Shown here one piece after another: positions 24,897-34,547 of a DNA stretch of 36,931 nucleotides (positions are counted from its first letter, which is position 1; each line of letters opens with the position of its first letter). The stretch covers positions 1-36,931 of the forward strand of contig CABHPB010000134.1 of assembly GCA_902168115.1 (NCBI GenBank). The letters are read 5' to 3'. A program made the position numbers and the translations under genes. The notes under the pieces are model-generated. The model was not told the DNA's origin. It worked only from the letters and a program-made list of their open reading frames with translations, and made no database searches. Source of the DNA: an uncultured Methylopila sp. (GTDB lineage Bacteria > Pseudomonadota > Alphaproteobacteria > Rhizobiales > Methylopilaceae).

Positions 24897-26083
24897 ACGC
24901 TGCGGAACGGCGGACCGTCACCGTCCTCGGCGCCACCGGCTCGGTCGGCGGCGCGACGGTCGACCTGCTCGAACTCCACGCCGAGCGCTTCGAGGTCGAG
25001 GCGGTCGTCGGACGGCGCGACGCCGCTGCGCTCGCCCAGACCGCGATCCGGCTCGGCGCGCGCCGGGCGGTTCTCGCGGACGAGTCGCAAGGGCCGGCGC
25101 TGATCTCCGCGCTCGCGGGATCGGGCGTCATCGCCTCCGCCGGCGACCAGGCGGTGATCGACGCCGCGGCGATTCCCGTCGACTGGACCATGGCCGCGAT
25201 CGCAGGCGCGGCCGGCCTTGCGCCGACCGTCGCGGCGGTCAGGCGCGGCGGCGCCGTCGCGCTTGCGACCAAGGAGTGCCTCGTCTGCGCGGGCGCGGCC
25301 TTCATGGCCGAGGTCGCGCGCTGCGGGGCGAGCCTGCTGCCGGTCGATTCGGAGCACAACGCGCTGCTCCAGGCGCTCGGCGGCCAGAGCGTCGACGACG
25401 TCGAGACGATGACGCTGACCGCCTCCGGCGGGCCGTTCCGCACCTGGAGCGCCGAGCGCATCGCCGAGGCGCGACCCGAGGACGCGCTGAAGCACCCGAC
25501 CTGGTCGATGGGCGCCAAGATCACGATCGATTCGGCGACCCTGATGAACAAGGGCCTCGAGCTCATCGAGGCGCATCACCTTTTCGCCATCGGGGCGGAC
25601 CGGCTCGACGTGCTGGTGCACCCCCAGTCGGCGGTGCACGGGCTGGTCACCTTCAAGGACGGCGCGGTCACCGCCGGGCTCGGGCCGCCCGACATGCGGG
25701 TTCCGATCGCGCACACGCTCGGCTTTCCCGAGCGTATTGCGACGCCCGCGGCGCGGCTCGACCTCGCCCAGCTCGGGAGCCTCACCTTCGAGGCGCCGGA
25801 CCTCGTCCGCTTCCCGGCGCTGCGGCTCGCGCAGGAGGCGCTCGCCGACGGCGGCGCCGCGCCCACCGTGCTGAACGCGGCGAACGAGGTGGCGGTGGCG
25901 CTGTTCCTCGCCCGGCGCATCGGCTTCATGGAGATCCCGCGGATCGTCGAGGAGACGCTCGGCGTCGCGCTCAGGGGGCGCTCGGCCGCCCCCGCCAGCG
26001 TGGAGGACGCGCTCGCCCTCGACCGCGAGGCGCGCCGCATCGCCTCGGAGCGCTTGCCCGTCGCGCAGTTTCGGGCTCACTAG
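24890..26083 (+). CDS. dxr: 1-deoxy-D-xylulose 5-phosphate reductoisomerase
   Basis: Second step of the MEP isoprenoid pathway: converts DXP to 2-C-methyl-D-erythritol 4-phosphate with NADPH. The 397-aa protein has an N-terminal nucleotide fold (VTVLGATGSVGGATVDLL), ALATKECLV, the metal ligands Asp153 and Glu155 in PVDSEHNALLQAL, the flexible SGGPFRTW loop, and HPTWSMGAKITIDSATLMNK. It starts inside the end of cdsA, so the uppS-cdsA-dxr genes are tightly coupled. It provides the isoprenoid precursors that UppS elongates. Confidence 0.95.
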   Translation: MVNAAERRTVTVLGATGSVGGATVDLLELHAERFEVEAVVGRRDAAALAQTAIRLGARRAVLADESQGPALISALAGSGVIASAGDQAVIDAAAIPVDWTMAAIAGAAGLAPTVAAVRRGGAVALATKECLVCAGAAFMAEVARCGASLLPVDSEHNALLQALGGQSVDDVETMTLTASGGPFRTWSAERIAEARPEDALKHPTWSMGAKITIDSATLMNKGLELIEAHHLFAIGADRLDVLVHPQSAVHGLVTFKDGAVTAGLGPPDMRVPIAHTLGFPERIATPAARLDLAQLGSLTFEAPDLVRFPALRLAQEALADGGAAPTVLNAANEVAVALFLARRIGFMEIPRIVEETLGVALRGRSAAPASVEDALALDREARRIASERLPVAQFRAH

Positions 26084-26138
26084 AATTCGCCGCAAAGCGC
26101 CATGATCTTCAGGCGTCCGGGCGAGATCGAGGAACGAG

Positions 26139-27290
26139 ATGTCCTTCCTGAATGAAATGTGGGCGGCCGGCTGGTCGGCCGGGGCGTACATCGTTCCCTT
26201 CCTCTTCGTCCTGACGGTCGTGGTGTTCTTCCACGAGCTCGGCCACTTCCTCGTCGCGCGCTGGTGCGGCGTGAAGGTCGAGGCGTTCTCGATCGGCTTC
26301 GGACCGGAGCTGTTCGGCTGGAACGACCGGCGCGACACCCGCTGGCGGCTCGCGGCGATTCCACTCGGCGGCTACGTCAAGTTCGCCGGCGACGAGAACG
26401 TGGCGAGCGCCGCGCCGGACCCGGAGGCGCTTGCGCGCATGAGTTCGCAGGAGCGGCGCAGCACGTTCTATTTCGCGCCGCTGCCGGCGCGCGCGGCGAT
26501 CGTCGCGGCCGGCCCCTTCGCCAACTTCCTGCTCGCCATCGCGATCTTCGCGGGAATCTTCATGTTCGTCGGCCGCGCCATCACGGACGCGGCGGTCGAC
26601 CAGGTCGATCCGGGCAGCGCCGCGGAGGCCGCCGGCTTCAAGCCCGGCGATCTCGTGATCGCGATCGACGGCGTGAAGATCGCCTCGTTCAGCGACATGC
26701 AGCGCATCGTCGAGGTCAGCGCTGACACGCCGCTGAAGGTGACCGTGGAGCGCGGCGCCCAGCAGGTCGACCTGACCGCCACGCCGAAGCTCAAGGAGAT
26801 AAAGGACGCCTTCGGCAACAAGCTCCGGATCGGCCTGCTCGGCATCAAGCGCTCGACCAATCCGCAGAACGTGCGGATGGAGAAGTACGGGCCGATCGAC
26901 GCCGTCGTCGCAGGCGCGCAGGAGACCTGGTTCCAGATCGCGCGCACCGGCGCCTATCTCGGGCGGTTGGTGGTGGGCCGGGAATCGGCCGACCAGATCG
27001 GCGGTCCCATCCGGATCGCGAAAACGTCAGGCGATTTTGCCACGCTCGGCTTCGTCGCGCTGCTCAGCCTCGCGGCGATTCTCTCTGTCTCGATCGGCCT
27101 GCTGAATCTCGTGCCGATTCCCCTTCTCGACGGCGGACACCTGCTTTTCTATGCGTTCGAGGCCGTCCGCGGCCGCCCGCTCGGGCCGCGCGCGCAGGAA
27201 ATCGGCATGCGGATCGGACTGGCCTTCGTGCTGGTCCTGATGATTTTCGCCACTTGGAACGACATCGTTCACCTTTCCTCCCTAGGCTGA
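26139..27290 (+). CDS. rseP: Site-2 zinc metalloprotease RseP
   Basis: An intramembrane protease that cuts anti-sigma factors and remnant signal peptides. The 383-aa protein has the zinc motif HELGH (His32, Glu33, His36) in the first membrane helix, a periplasmic PDZ domain (about 140-225; PGSAAEAAGFKPGDLVIAID), and the C-terminal NLVPIPLLDGGHLLFY motif with the third metal ligand. Only one PDZ domain is clear, against two in E. coli. It lies between dxr and bamA in the conserved order, so it is a core envelope gene. Confidence 0.95.
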   Translation: MSFLNEMWAAGWSAGAYIVPFLFVLTVVVFFHELGHFLVARWCGVKVEAFSIGFGPELFGWNDRRDTRWRLAAIPLGGYVKFAGDENVASAAPDPEALARMSSQERRSTFYFAPLPARAAIVAAGPFANFLLAIAIFAGIFMFVGRAITDAAVDQVDPGSAAEAAGFKPGDLVIAIDGVKIASFSDMQRIVEVSADTPLKVTVERGAQQVDLTATPKLKEIKDAFGNKLRIGLLGIKRSTNPQNVRMEKYGPIDAVVAGAQETWFQIARTGAYLGRLVVGRESADQIGGPIRIAKTSGDFATLGFVALLSLAAILSVSIGLLNLVPIPLLDGGHLLFYAFEAVRGRPLGPRAQEIGMRIGLAFVLVLMIFATWNDIVHLSSLG

Positions 27291-27465
27291 TCACAAGGCG
27301 GCGTGGCAGAGCGGCAACGGCTCGGCCCATTCGTCCGCCCGGCGTTGAGTAGCGAGTTTGCACGTGCGTCAAAGTTCGATAGAAGCGGACAGGGTCGCTC
27401 CGCGGTTTTCCACGGCGTTCGCCATGGGAGATGACGCGGGTAACGGCACGGGGGTCCGTCTGCCC

Positions 27466-29958
27466 ATGATGCGTATGGTTCGAGTTTTCGGGCGGCTTGC
27501 GCTTGCCTCGTCGGTCGCCCTGGGCGCCCTGACGGCAGGAGCGGGATTCGGAGCTCCCGGGGTCTCGCAGGCTTATGCACAGAGCGGTGGCATCACCGTT
27601 CGTGGCAACCAGCGCGTCGACGACGAGACCGTCCGTTCCTACTTCACCGGCCGTGGCCCGCTGACGCAGTCCGTCGTCGACGAGGGCATCCGCGGCCTGT
27701 ACTCCTCGGGCCTGTTCTCCGACGTGAAGGTCAGCCGCGTCGGCGGCGGCATCGTCGTTACGGTGTCCGAGAACCAGGTGATCAACCGCGTCGCCTTCGA
27801 GGGCAACCGCAAGGTCAAGGACGCGGTTCTGGCCGCCGAGGTGCAGTCCAAGTCGCGCGGGCCGTTCAACCCGGCCGTCGTGCAGGCCGACGCCCAGCGC
27901 ATCCAGGACATCTATCGCCGTTCCGGCCGCTATGAGGTCAAGGTCGAGCCGAAGACCATCTCGCAGGCCAGCGGCCGCGTCGACCTCGTCTTCGAGATCA
28001 ACGAAGGCGAGAAGACCAAGATCGCCGGCATCAATTTCGAGGGCAACGCCAACATCTCGTCCGGCACGCTGCGGGACCAGATGTCGACCACCGAGTCGAA
28101 CTGGCTGAGCTGGCTCAAGACCTCGGACGTGTATGATCCGGACCGGATCAACGCGGACCTCGAGGCGATCCGCAAATACTACCTGAACCACGGCTATGCC
28201 GACTTCCGCGTCGTCTCGGCCAACGCCTCGCTCGACCAGTCGGGCAACGCCTTCACGGTCAACATCGTCGTGGAGGAGGGCCAGAAGTATAAGTTCGGCG
28301 CCGTCGACGTTGAGTCGAGCGTGCCGGACGTCGACGGGGCGACGCTCCGCGGCAAGATCAAGTCTTCGCCGGGTTCGACCTACAACGCCTCCGAGATCGA
28401 CAAGACCGTCGAGGCCATGTCGCTCGACCTCGCCTCGCGCGGCTACGCCTTCGCGCAGGTCCGTCCGCGCGGCGACCGCAACACGGCGGAAGGCTCCATC
28501 GGCGTCGTGTACGTCGTCGAGGAAGGTGCCCGCGTCTATGTCGAGCGCATCAACGTGCGCGGCAACACCCGCACGCGTGACTACGTCGTGCGCCGCGAGT
28601 TCGATATCGGCGAAGGCGACGCCTACAACCAGGTCTTCATCGACCGTGCGGAACGTCGCCTGAAGGCCCTCGGCTTCTTCAAGACCGTCAAGATCGGCAC
28701 CGAGCCCGGCTCCTCGCCCGACCGCGTCATCGTGAACGTGGACGTCGAGGATCAGGCGACCGGCGAATTCTCCGTGGCCGGCGGCTACTCGACCCAAGAC
28801 GGCGTCATCGGCGAAGTCGCGCTCGGCGAGCGCAACTTCCTCGGCCGCGGCCAGTACGCCCGCATCGCGGCGCAGTTCGGCCAGAACGTGTCGGGCTTCG
28901 ACTTCTCCTTCACCGAGCCGTACTTCCTCGGCAGCCGCGTCTCCGCCGGCGTCGACCTGTTCGTGAAGAAGCGTGACGAGACCGACTACACCTCGTACAA
29001 GCTCGACACCTATGGCGGCGGCCTGCGCTTCGGCCTGCCGATCACCGAAGACATCTCGATCGGCGCCCGCTACCAGGTCTATCAGCAGGACCTCGACATT
29101 CCGGGCGAGTTCGAGCAGCTCTACATCCGCGGCCTCAACCCGAAGAACACCGGGCCCGGCGACGGCCAGAAGCACCTCAGCAACAAGCTGATCGTGAACC
29201 CGGACCGCGCCTCGGCTGCGATCTTCGAGTCCGAAGGCAAGCGCCTGACCTCGCTCGCCGGCCTCTCGCTGATCTACAACACCCTCGACAACCCGCAGGC
29301 GCCGACGCTCGGCTTCTACGGCGAGCTCAAGGGCGACGTGGCGGGTCTCGGCGGCGACGCCAAGTTCGTCCGCACGACCTTCGACGGCCGCTACTACCAT
29401 CCGCTGGGATGGGAGAACCTGATCGGCATGCTCCGCGTGCAGGCCGGCAACATCAAGGCGTTCGGCAAGGACGACCTGGCGGTGCTCGACCACTTCGCGG
29501 GCGGCCCGGACCTCGTCCGCGGCTTCGAGCCCCAGGGCTTCGGCCCGCGCGACGTGACGCGCTGGATCAACCGCGGCCCGAACCGCCTCAGCAAGTACGG
29601 CGGCGGCAGCCCGAACAACGACCCGCTCGGCGGCACGACCTATTATGGCGGCAGCGCCGAGGTCCAGTTCCCGATCTTCGGCCTTCCGAAGGAGATCGGC
29701 CTGAAGGGCGCCCTGTTCGCCGACGCCGGCTCCGTGTTCGACTACGAGGGCGTCCAGAGCCTTCGCGTCGCTCCGGGCAAGAAGGGCGTGCTGACCGTGA
29801 ACGCCGAGGACGAGAACAAGATCCGCTCCTCGGTCGGCGCCTCGCTGCTCTGGCAGTCGCCGCTCGGCCCGATCCGCTTCGACTTCGCCAAGGTCCTGTC
29901 CAAGGCCAAGTACGACGAGACGCAGGTGTTCCGCTTCTCTGGCGGCACGCGCTTCTGA
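27466..29958 (+). CDS. bamA: Outer membrane protein assembly factor BamA
   Basis: Central subunit of the machine that inserts beta-barrel proteins into the outer membrane. The protein of about 830 aa has a signal peptide (cleavage near AYA-Q, residue 38), five POTRA domains (about 41-400; the first begins ITVRGNQRVDDETVRSYF), and a 16-strand Omp85 barrel to a terminal Phe (SGGTRF). The VRGF motif of lid loop 6 is present (PDLVRGFEPQGFGPRD). The start was chosen at ATG 27466, where the signal peptide begins after a basic run; in-frame ATGs at 27358 and 27424 would add unconserved residues. A strong terminator follows. Confidence 0.95.
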   Translation: MMRMVRVFGRLALASSVALGALTAGAGFGAPGVSQAYAQSGGITVRGNQRVDDETVRSYFTGRGPLTQSVVDEGIRGLYSSGLFSDVKVSRVGGGIVVTVSENQVINRVAFEGNRKVKDAVLAAEVQSKSRGPFNPAVVQADAQRIQDIYRRSGRYEVKVEPKTISQASGRVDLVFEINEGEKTKIAGINFEGNANISSGTLRDQMSTTESNWLSWLKTSDVYDPDRINADLEAIRKYYLNHGYADFRVVSANASLDQSGNAFTVNIVVEEGQKYKFGAVDVESSVPDVDGATLRGKIKSSPGSTYNASEIDKTVEAMSLDLASRGYAFAQVRPRGDRNTAEGSIGVVYVVEEGARVYVERINVRGNTRTRDYVVRREFDIGEGDAYNQVFIDRAERRLKALGFFKTVKIGTEPGSSPDRVIVNVDVEDQATGEFSVAGGYSTQDGVIGEVALGERNFLGRGQYARIAAQFGQNVSGFDFSFTEPYFLGSRVSAGVDLFVKKRDETDYTSYKLDTYGGGLRFGLPITEDISIGARYQVYQQDLDIPGEFEQLYIRGLNPKNTGPGDGQKHLSNKLIVNPDRASAAIFESEGKRLTSLAGLSLIYNTLDNPQAPTLGFYGELKGDVAGLGGDAKFVRTTFDGRYYHPLGWENLIGMLRVQAGNIKAFGKDDLAVLDHFAGGPDLVRGFEPQGFGPRDVTRWINRGPNRLSKYGGGSPNNDPLGGTTYYGGSAEVQFPIFGLPKEIGLKGALFADAGSVFDYEGVQSLRVAPGKKGVLTVNAEDENKIRSSVGASLLWQSPLGPIRFDFAKVLSKAKYDETQVFRFSGGTRF

Positions 29959-29994
29959 TCTGTCCGCCCGCGGGCGCATACTCTAGCTTGAGAG

Positions 29995-30023
29995 CGGGCG
30001 ACGGACATCCGTCGCCCGTTTTT
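29995..30023 (+). terminator. Strong intrinsic terminator after bamA
   Basis: A perfect 10-bp stem CGGGCGACGG-acat-CCGTCGCCCG followed by TTTTT, 37 bases after the bamA stop and 26 bases before the next start. It should end the rpsB-bamA run, so the lpxD-like gene needs read-through or a promoter embedded near the terminator. Confidence 0.85.
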
Positions 30024-30048
30024 CGTTACCCTCATCCATCCGAGGCCA

Positions 30049-30939
30049 ATGTCAGAGCCGCGCTTCCTGGTCCCCGCGACGTCGCTCGATCTCCCGGCGC
30101 TGCTGGCGCTGACGGGCGCGCGGCTGGTCGGGACGGAGCGGACGCTCGAGGTGACGGGGGTCGGCTCTCTGGAATGGGCGGGCCCTAGCGACGCCGTGTT
30201 CGCCGAGGACCTGTCGGCCGCGCCCGACAGGCGCGCGGCGCTGGCCGCGACGGACGCGGGCCTCTGCATCGTTTCGCCGTCCGAGGCCGAGTTCGCGCCG
30301 GCGACCGCCGTCGTGCTCGCGAGCGATCATCCGCGGCGCGCCTTTCTTGCGATCGCAGGCGCGCTGTTCCCGGCGGCGCTGCGCCCGACGGGCCTGTTCG
30401 GGCCGGGGATCGCAGCGGGCGCCTCGGTCCATCCCGAAGCGCGGCTCGAGCCTGACGTCTGCGTCGATCCGGGAGCGGTGATCAGCCCGGGCGTCGAGAT
30501 CGGGCGTGGGGCTGTGATCGGCGCGAACGCCGTGCTCGGGGCCGGCGTCAGGGTCGGCCGCGACAGCGCGATCGGCGCAGGCTCGGTCGTCGCCAACGCG
30601 CTGATCGGCGACCGCGTCGTGATCGAGCCGAACGTCGCGATCGGAGGCGAGGGGATGGGCGCCCGCGGCGAGCCGTCGCTCGGTCGGGTGGTCGTCCAGG
30701 ACGACGTTGCGATCGGCGCCAACGCCGCCATTTGCAGGGGCCGCGACCGGGACACCATCGTCGGCGAGGCAAGCCGGGTCGACGCGCTTGCGCGCATCCC
30801 GCACGACGTCGTCATCGGACGCGGCTGTCTGGTCTATGGCGGGATCGCGCTCGCCGACGGCTCGACGATTCCGGATTTCTCGATCTGCGGCCTTTCCGGC
30901 GACGCGCGCCGGCGGCCGATCAAGGATGTTCAAGCATGA
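30049..30939 (+). CDS. lpxD: Shortened LpxD-like UDP-3-O-acyl-glucosamine N-acyltransferase
   Basis: Standard LpxD adds the second acyl chain to UDP-3-O-acyl-glucosamine in lipid A synthesis. This 296-aa protein has the N-terminal uridine-binding domain (about 1-100) and a left-handed hexapeptide beta-helix (about 108-285) with [14 protein letters not shown] and the catalytic-type histidine His252 in [12 protein letters not shown]. It then stops after [27 protein letters not shown]: about two or three coils and the C-terminal helices (40-60 residues) of normal LpxD (340-355 aa) are missing. The Asp-Asn pair before the histidine reads Asp-Ala, and IDRG reads ICRG. It overlaps fabZ by four bases (ATGA). 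Either a reduced enzyme or one with a changed role. Confidence 0.75.
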   Translation: MSEPRFLVPATSLDLPALLALTGARLVGTERTLEVTGVGSLEWAGPSDAVFAEDLSAAPDRRAALAATDAGLCIVSPSEAEFAPATAVVLASDHPRRAFLAIAGALFPAALRPTGLFGPGIAAGASVHPEARLEPDVCVDPGAVISPGVEIGRGAVIGANAVLGAGVRVGRDSAIGAGSVVANALIGDRVVIEPNVAIGGEGMGARGEPSLGRVVVQDDVAIGANAAICRGRDRDTIVGEASRVDALARIPHDVVIGRGCLVYGGIALADGSTIPDFSICGLSGDARRRPIKDVQA

Positions 30940-31427
30940 GCGAAGACGTGACCGCGGGCGCCGCGACCGAGGCCGGGCCCAAGACGCTGCTGGCGGCCGA
31001 CATCATGAAGGTCCTGTCCTATCTGCCGCACCGCTACCCGTTCCTGCTGGTGGACCGGATCGAGGACATCGACAGCGACCTGTCGGGCGTCGGCGTCAAG
31101 AACGTGACCTTCAACGAGCCGCACTTCCAGGGCCATTTCCCGGCCGCGCCCGTGATGCCGGGCGTGCTTCTGGTGGAGGGCATGGCCCAGACGGCCGGTT
31201 GCATGTGCATCGCCGCCCAGACCGCCAAGGCCTCGCCGAAGCTCGTCTACTTCATGACGATCGACAAGACGAAGTTCCGCAAGCCGGTCGTCCCCGGCGA
31301 CGTGGTGCGCTACCACATGACCCAGATCAAGAAGCGCGCGAACATGTGGTGGTTCCGCGGCGAGGCGAAGGTCGACGGCAAGATCGTCTGCGAGGCCGAG
31401 ATCTCGGCCATGATCGTCGACAGCTGA
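30936..31427 (+). CDS. fabZ: 3-hydroxyacyl-[acyl-carrier-protein] dehydratase FabZ
   Basis: Dehydrates 3-hydroxyacyl-ACP in fatty acid elongation. The 163-aa hot-dog protein has [12 protein letters not shown] (31-42), the catalytic His67 in [12 protein letters not shown] and Glu81 in [12 protein letters not shown], 14 residues apart as in E. coli FabZ. The N-terminal 20 residues are a variable tail. Its start overlaps the lpxD-like stop. In this order lpxA, lpxI and lpxB normally follow; here a terminator comes 20 bases after the stop. Confidence 0.94.
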   Translation: MSEDVTAGAATEAGPKTLLAADIMKVLSYLPHRYPFLLVDRIEDIDSDLSGVGVKNVTFNEPHFQGHFPAAPVMPGVLLVEGMAQTAGCMCIAAQTAKASPKLVYFMTIDKTKFRKPVVPGDVVRYHMTQIKKRANMWWFRGEAKVDGKIVCEAEISAMIVDS

Positions 31428-31446
31428 TCGCGTAGGCAAAAGAAAA

Positions 31447-31475
31447 CGCCCGGGTCGAGGACCCGGGCGTTTCTT
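31447..31475. terminator. Bidirectional terminator between fabZ and gltA
   Basis: A perfect 10-bp stem CGCCCGGGTC-gag-GACCCGGGCG with TTTCTT on the right and an A-rich run (AAAAGAAAA) on the left. It serves convergent transcripts: fabZ on the plus strand and gltA on the minus strand. Confidence 0.85.
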
Positions 31476-31498
31476 CGATATCGGCGATTTCCCGCTGT

Positions 31499-32836
<1,338 letters not shown>

Positions 32837-32902
32837 TCGCCAAAGCCTTTCGCTAAACTGCGGGTCGCGCCCATACGTCCGGCTGCGAAACTCCCGTCGA
32901 AA

Positions 32903-32949
32903 GGGTCTCGTTCCACGCCGGGATAATGGTCCCGCGAGACCCTACTATA
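32903..32949 (-). promoter_or_regulatory. gltA promoter -10 and adjoining inverted repeat
   Basis: On the minus strand TATAGT (32944-32949) is the only good -10 element upstream of gltA. Directly after it an interrupted inverted repeat, GGGTCTCG-CGGGA / TCCCG-CGAGACCC (32903-32942), spans the expected start site. The stem has 13 pairs, a 6-base loop and an 8-base one-sided bulge. It could be an operator or a 5'-leader hairpin; the -35 element is poor, which would fit activator control. Confidence 0.5.
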
Positions 32950-33010
32950 GTTTTGCTGCGGTGCAATCTTGAGCGCCGCTATCGGCTCACGAGATTTCGC
33001 CGGCGCCGGG

Positions 33011-34450
33011 TCAGGCGGCGCGCGACGGCGCGGCCTGATCGGCGATGCGGCCAAGACTTTCCTCGCGTCCGAGCGCGACGAGGACGTCGAAGATGCCGGG
33101 CGAGGTCTTGCGGCCGGTGAGCGCGGCGCGCAATGGCTGCGCGACCGCGCCGAGCTTGACGCCGGCGTCCTCGGCCACCGCCCGGACGATCTCCTCCGCG
33201 CCCTCCGCTGTCCACGGATCGAGCGCCGCGAGGCGCTCGGACAGCGCCCCGAGCAGGACGCGGGCGTCGGCGGTGAGAAGCGCCTCGGCCGCGGGCTCCA
33301 CGGCGAGCGGGCGGTCGTCGAGCAGGAACCGAGCGCCGTCAAGCAGTTCGGCCAGCGTCTTCGCGCGTTCCTTCAGGCCGGGCAGGGCGACCGCGAAGGC
33401 GTCCCAGCGGCCGGTCGCGTCGAGCTTGGCGGCGGCGTCCTCTCCGCCCGGCAGGTAGCGCAGCGAGGCCTTGAACGCGGCGAGCAGCTCGTCGTCGGGC
33501 GTCGCGCGCATGTAATGGCCGTTGAGGTTCTGGAGCTTGGCCTGGTCGAACCGCGCGGCGGACCGGCCGACGTCGCCGATGTCGAACCATTCGACGGCCT
33601 GCTCGGTCGAGAAGATCTCGTCGTCGCCATGGCTCCAGCCGAGCCGGGCGAGGTAGTTGCGGAGCGCCTCGGGCAGGAAGCCCATCTCGCGATAGGCCTC
33701 GACGCCGAGCGCGCCGTGGCGCTTGGAGAGCTTGGCGCCGTCGGGCCCGTGGATCAGCGGGATATGCGCCATCTTCGGCACGCTCCAGCCGAGCGCCTGA
33801 TAGATCTGCGTCTGCCGCGCCGCGTTAGTCAGATGGTCGACGCCGCGCACGACGTGGGTCACGCCCATGTCGTGGTCGTCGACGACGACTGCGAGCATGT
33901 AGGTCGGCGTCCCGTCGGAGCGCAGCAGCACGAGGTCGTCGAGATCCTTGTTGGGGATGACGACGCGGCCCTGCACGAGATCGTCGATCACGGTCTCGCC
34001 CTCGGTCGGGGCCTTGAGGCGGATCGCCGGCGAGACTCCGGCCGGCGCCTCGGAGGCCGGACGATCGCGCCAGCGGCCGTCATAGCGCGGCGGGCGGCCT
34101 TCCGCCTGGGCGGTCGCGCGCATCTGCTCGAGCTCTTCGGCGCTGGCGTAGCAGCGATAGGCGCGCCCGTCGGCCAGCATCTGCTCGACGGCCTGGCGGT
34201 GCCGGTCGGCGCGCGCGAACTGGAAGGTCGGCTCGCCGTCCCAGTCGAGGCCGAGCCACTTCAGCCCGTCGAGAATGGCGTCGATCGCGCCCTGCGTGGA
34301 GCGCGCGCGGTCCGTGTCTTCGATGCGCAGCAGCATCTTGCCGCCGAGCGACTTGGCGAACAGCCAGTTGAACAGCGCCGTGCGCGCCCCGCCGATGTGC
34401 AGGAAGCCGGTGGGGGAAGGCGCGAAGCGTGTGACGACGGTCTCGGTCAC
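33011..34450 (-). CDS. gltX: Glutamyl-tRNA synthetase
   Basis: Charges tRNA-Glu. The 479-aa class I synthetase has the HIGH-type motif in [18 protein letters not shown] (His18-Gly21) and KLSKR at 240-244, plus an alpha-helical anticodon domain. The start was chosen at GTG 34450, which gives the family N-terminus ([14 protein letters not shown]); the ATG further upstream (34549) would add 33 residues, including a Pro/Ala-rich stretch, and overlap the comEC start on the other strand. It is divergent from comEC with about 97 bases between, the usual arrangement in this order. Confidence 0.94.
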   Translation of the reverse strand: MTETVVTRFAPSPTGFLHIGGARTALFNWLFAKSLGGKMLLRIEDTDRARSTQGAIDAILDGLKWLGLDWDGEPTFQFARADRHRQAVEQMLADGRAYRCYASAEELEQMRATAQAEGRPPRYDGRWRDRPASEAPAGVSPAIRLKAPTEGETVIDDLVQGRVVIPNKDLDDLVLLRSDGTPTYMLAVVVDDHDMGVTHVVRGVDHLTNAARQTQIYQALGWSVPKMAHIPLIHGPDGAKLSKRHGALGVEAYREMGFLPEALRNYLARLGWSHGDDEIFSTEQAVEWFDIGDVGRSAARFDQAKLQNLNGHYMRATPDDELLAAFKASLRYLPGGEDAAAKLDATGRWDAFAVALPGLKERAKTLAELLDGARFLLDDRPLAVEPAAEALLTADARVLLGALSERLAALDPWTAEGAEEIVRAVAEDAGVKLGAVAQPLRAALTGRKTSPGIFDVLVALGREESLGRIADQAAPSRAA

Positions 34451-34547
34451 GTCGGGCGTCCGTCTGAAAAAGGGAGCGGGTAGCGCGGCGGCTGGCCGCG
34501 CGGGCGCGACCGTGTAGCATGACGCGCGGACGGGGGAAAAGACGCCC

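Noticed and set aside
27296-27345. tRNA-like stretch (GGCGTGGCAGAGCGG) between rseP and bamA
   Set aside because: No acceptor stem, anticodon arm or T-loop consensus can be drawn; it is probably the bamA leader.
27064-29979. Open frame of about 970 codons opposite rseP/bamA
   Set aside because: Same GC-driven shadow effect; it has no ribosome site or family motif, and bamA is unambiguous.
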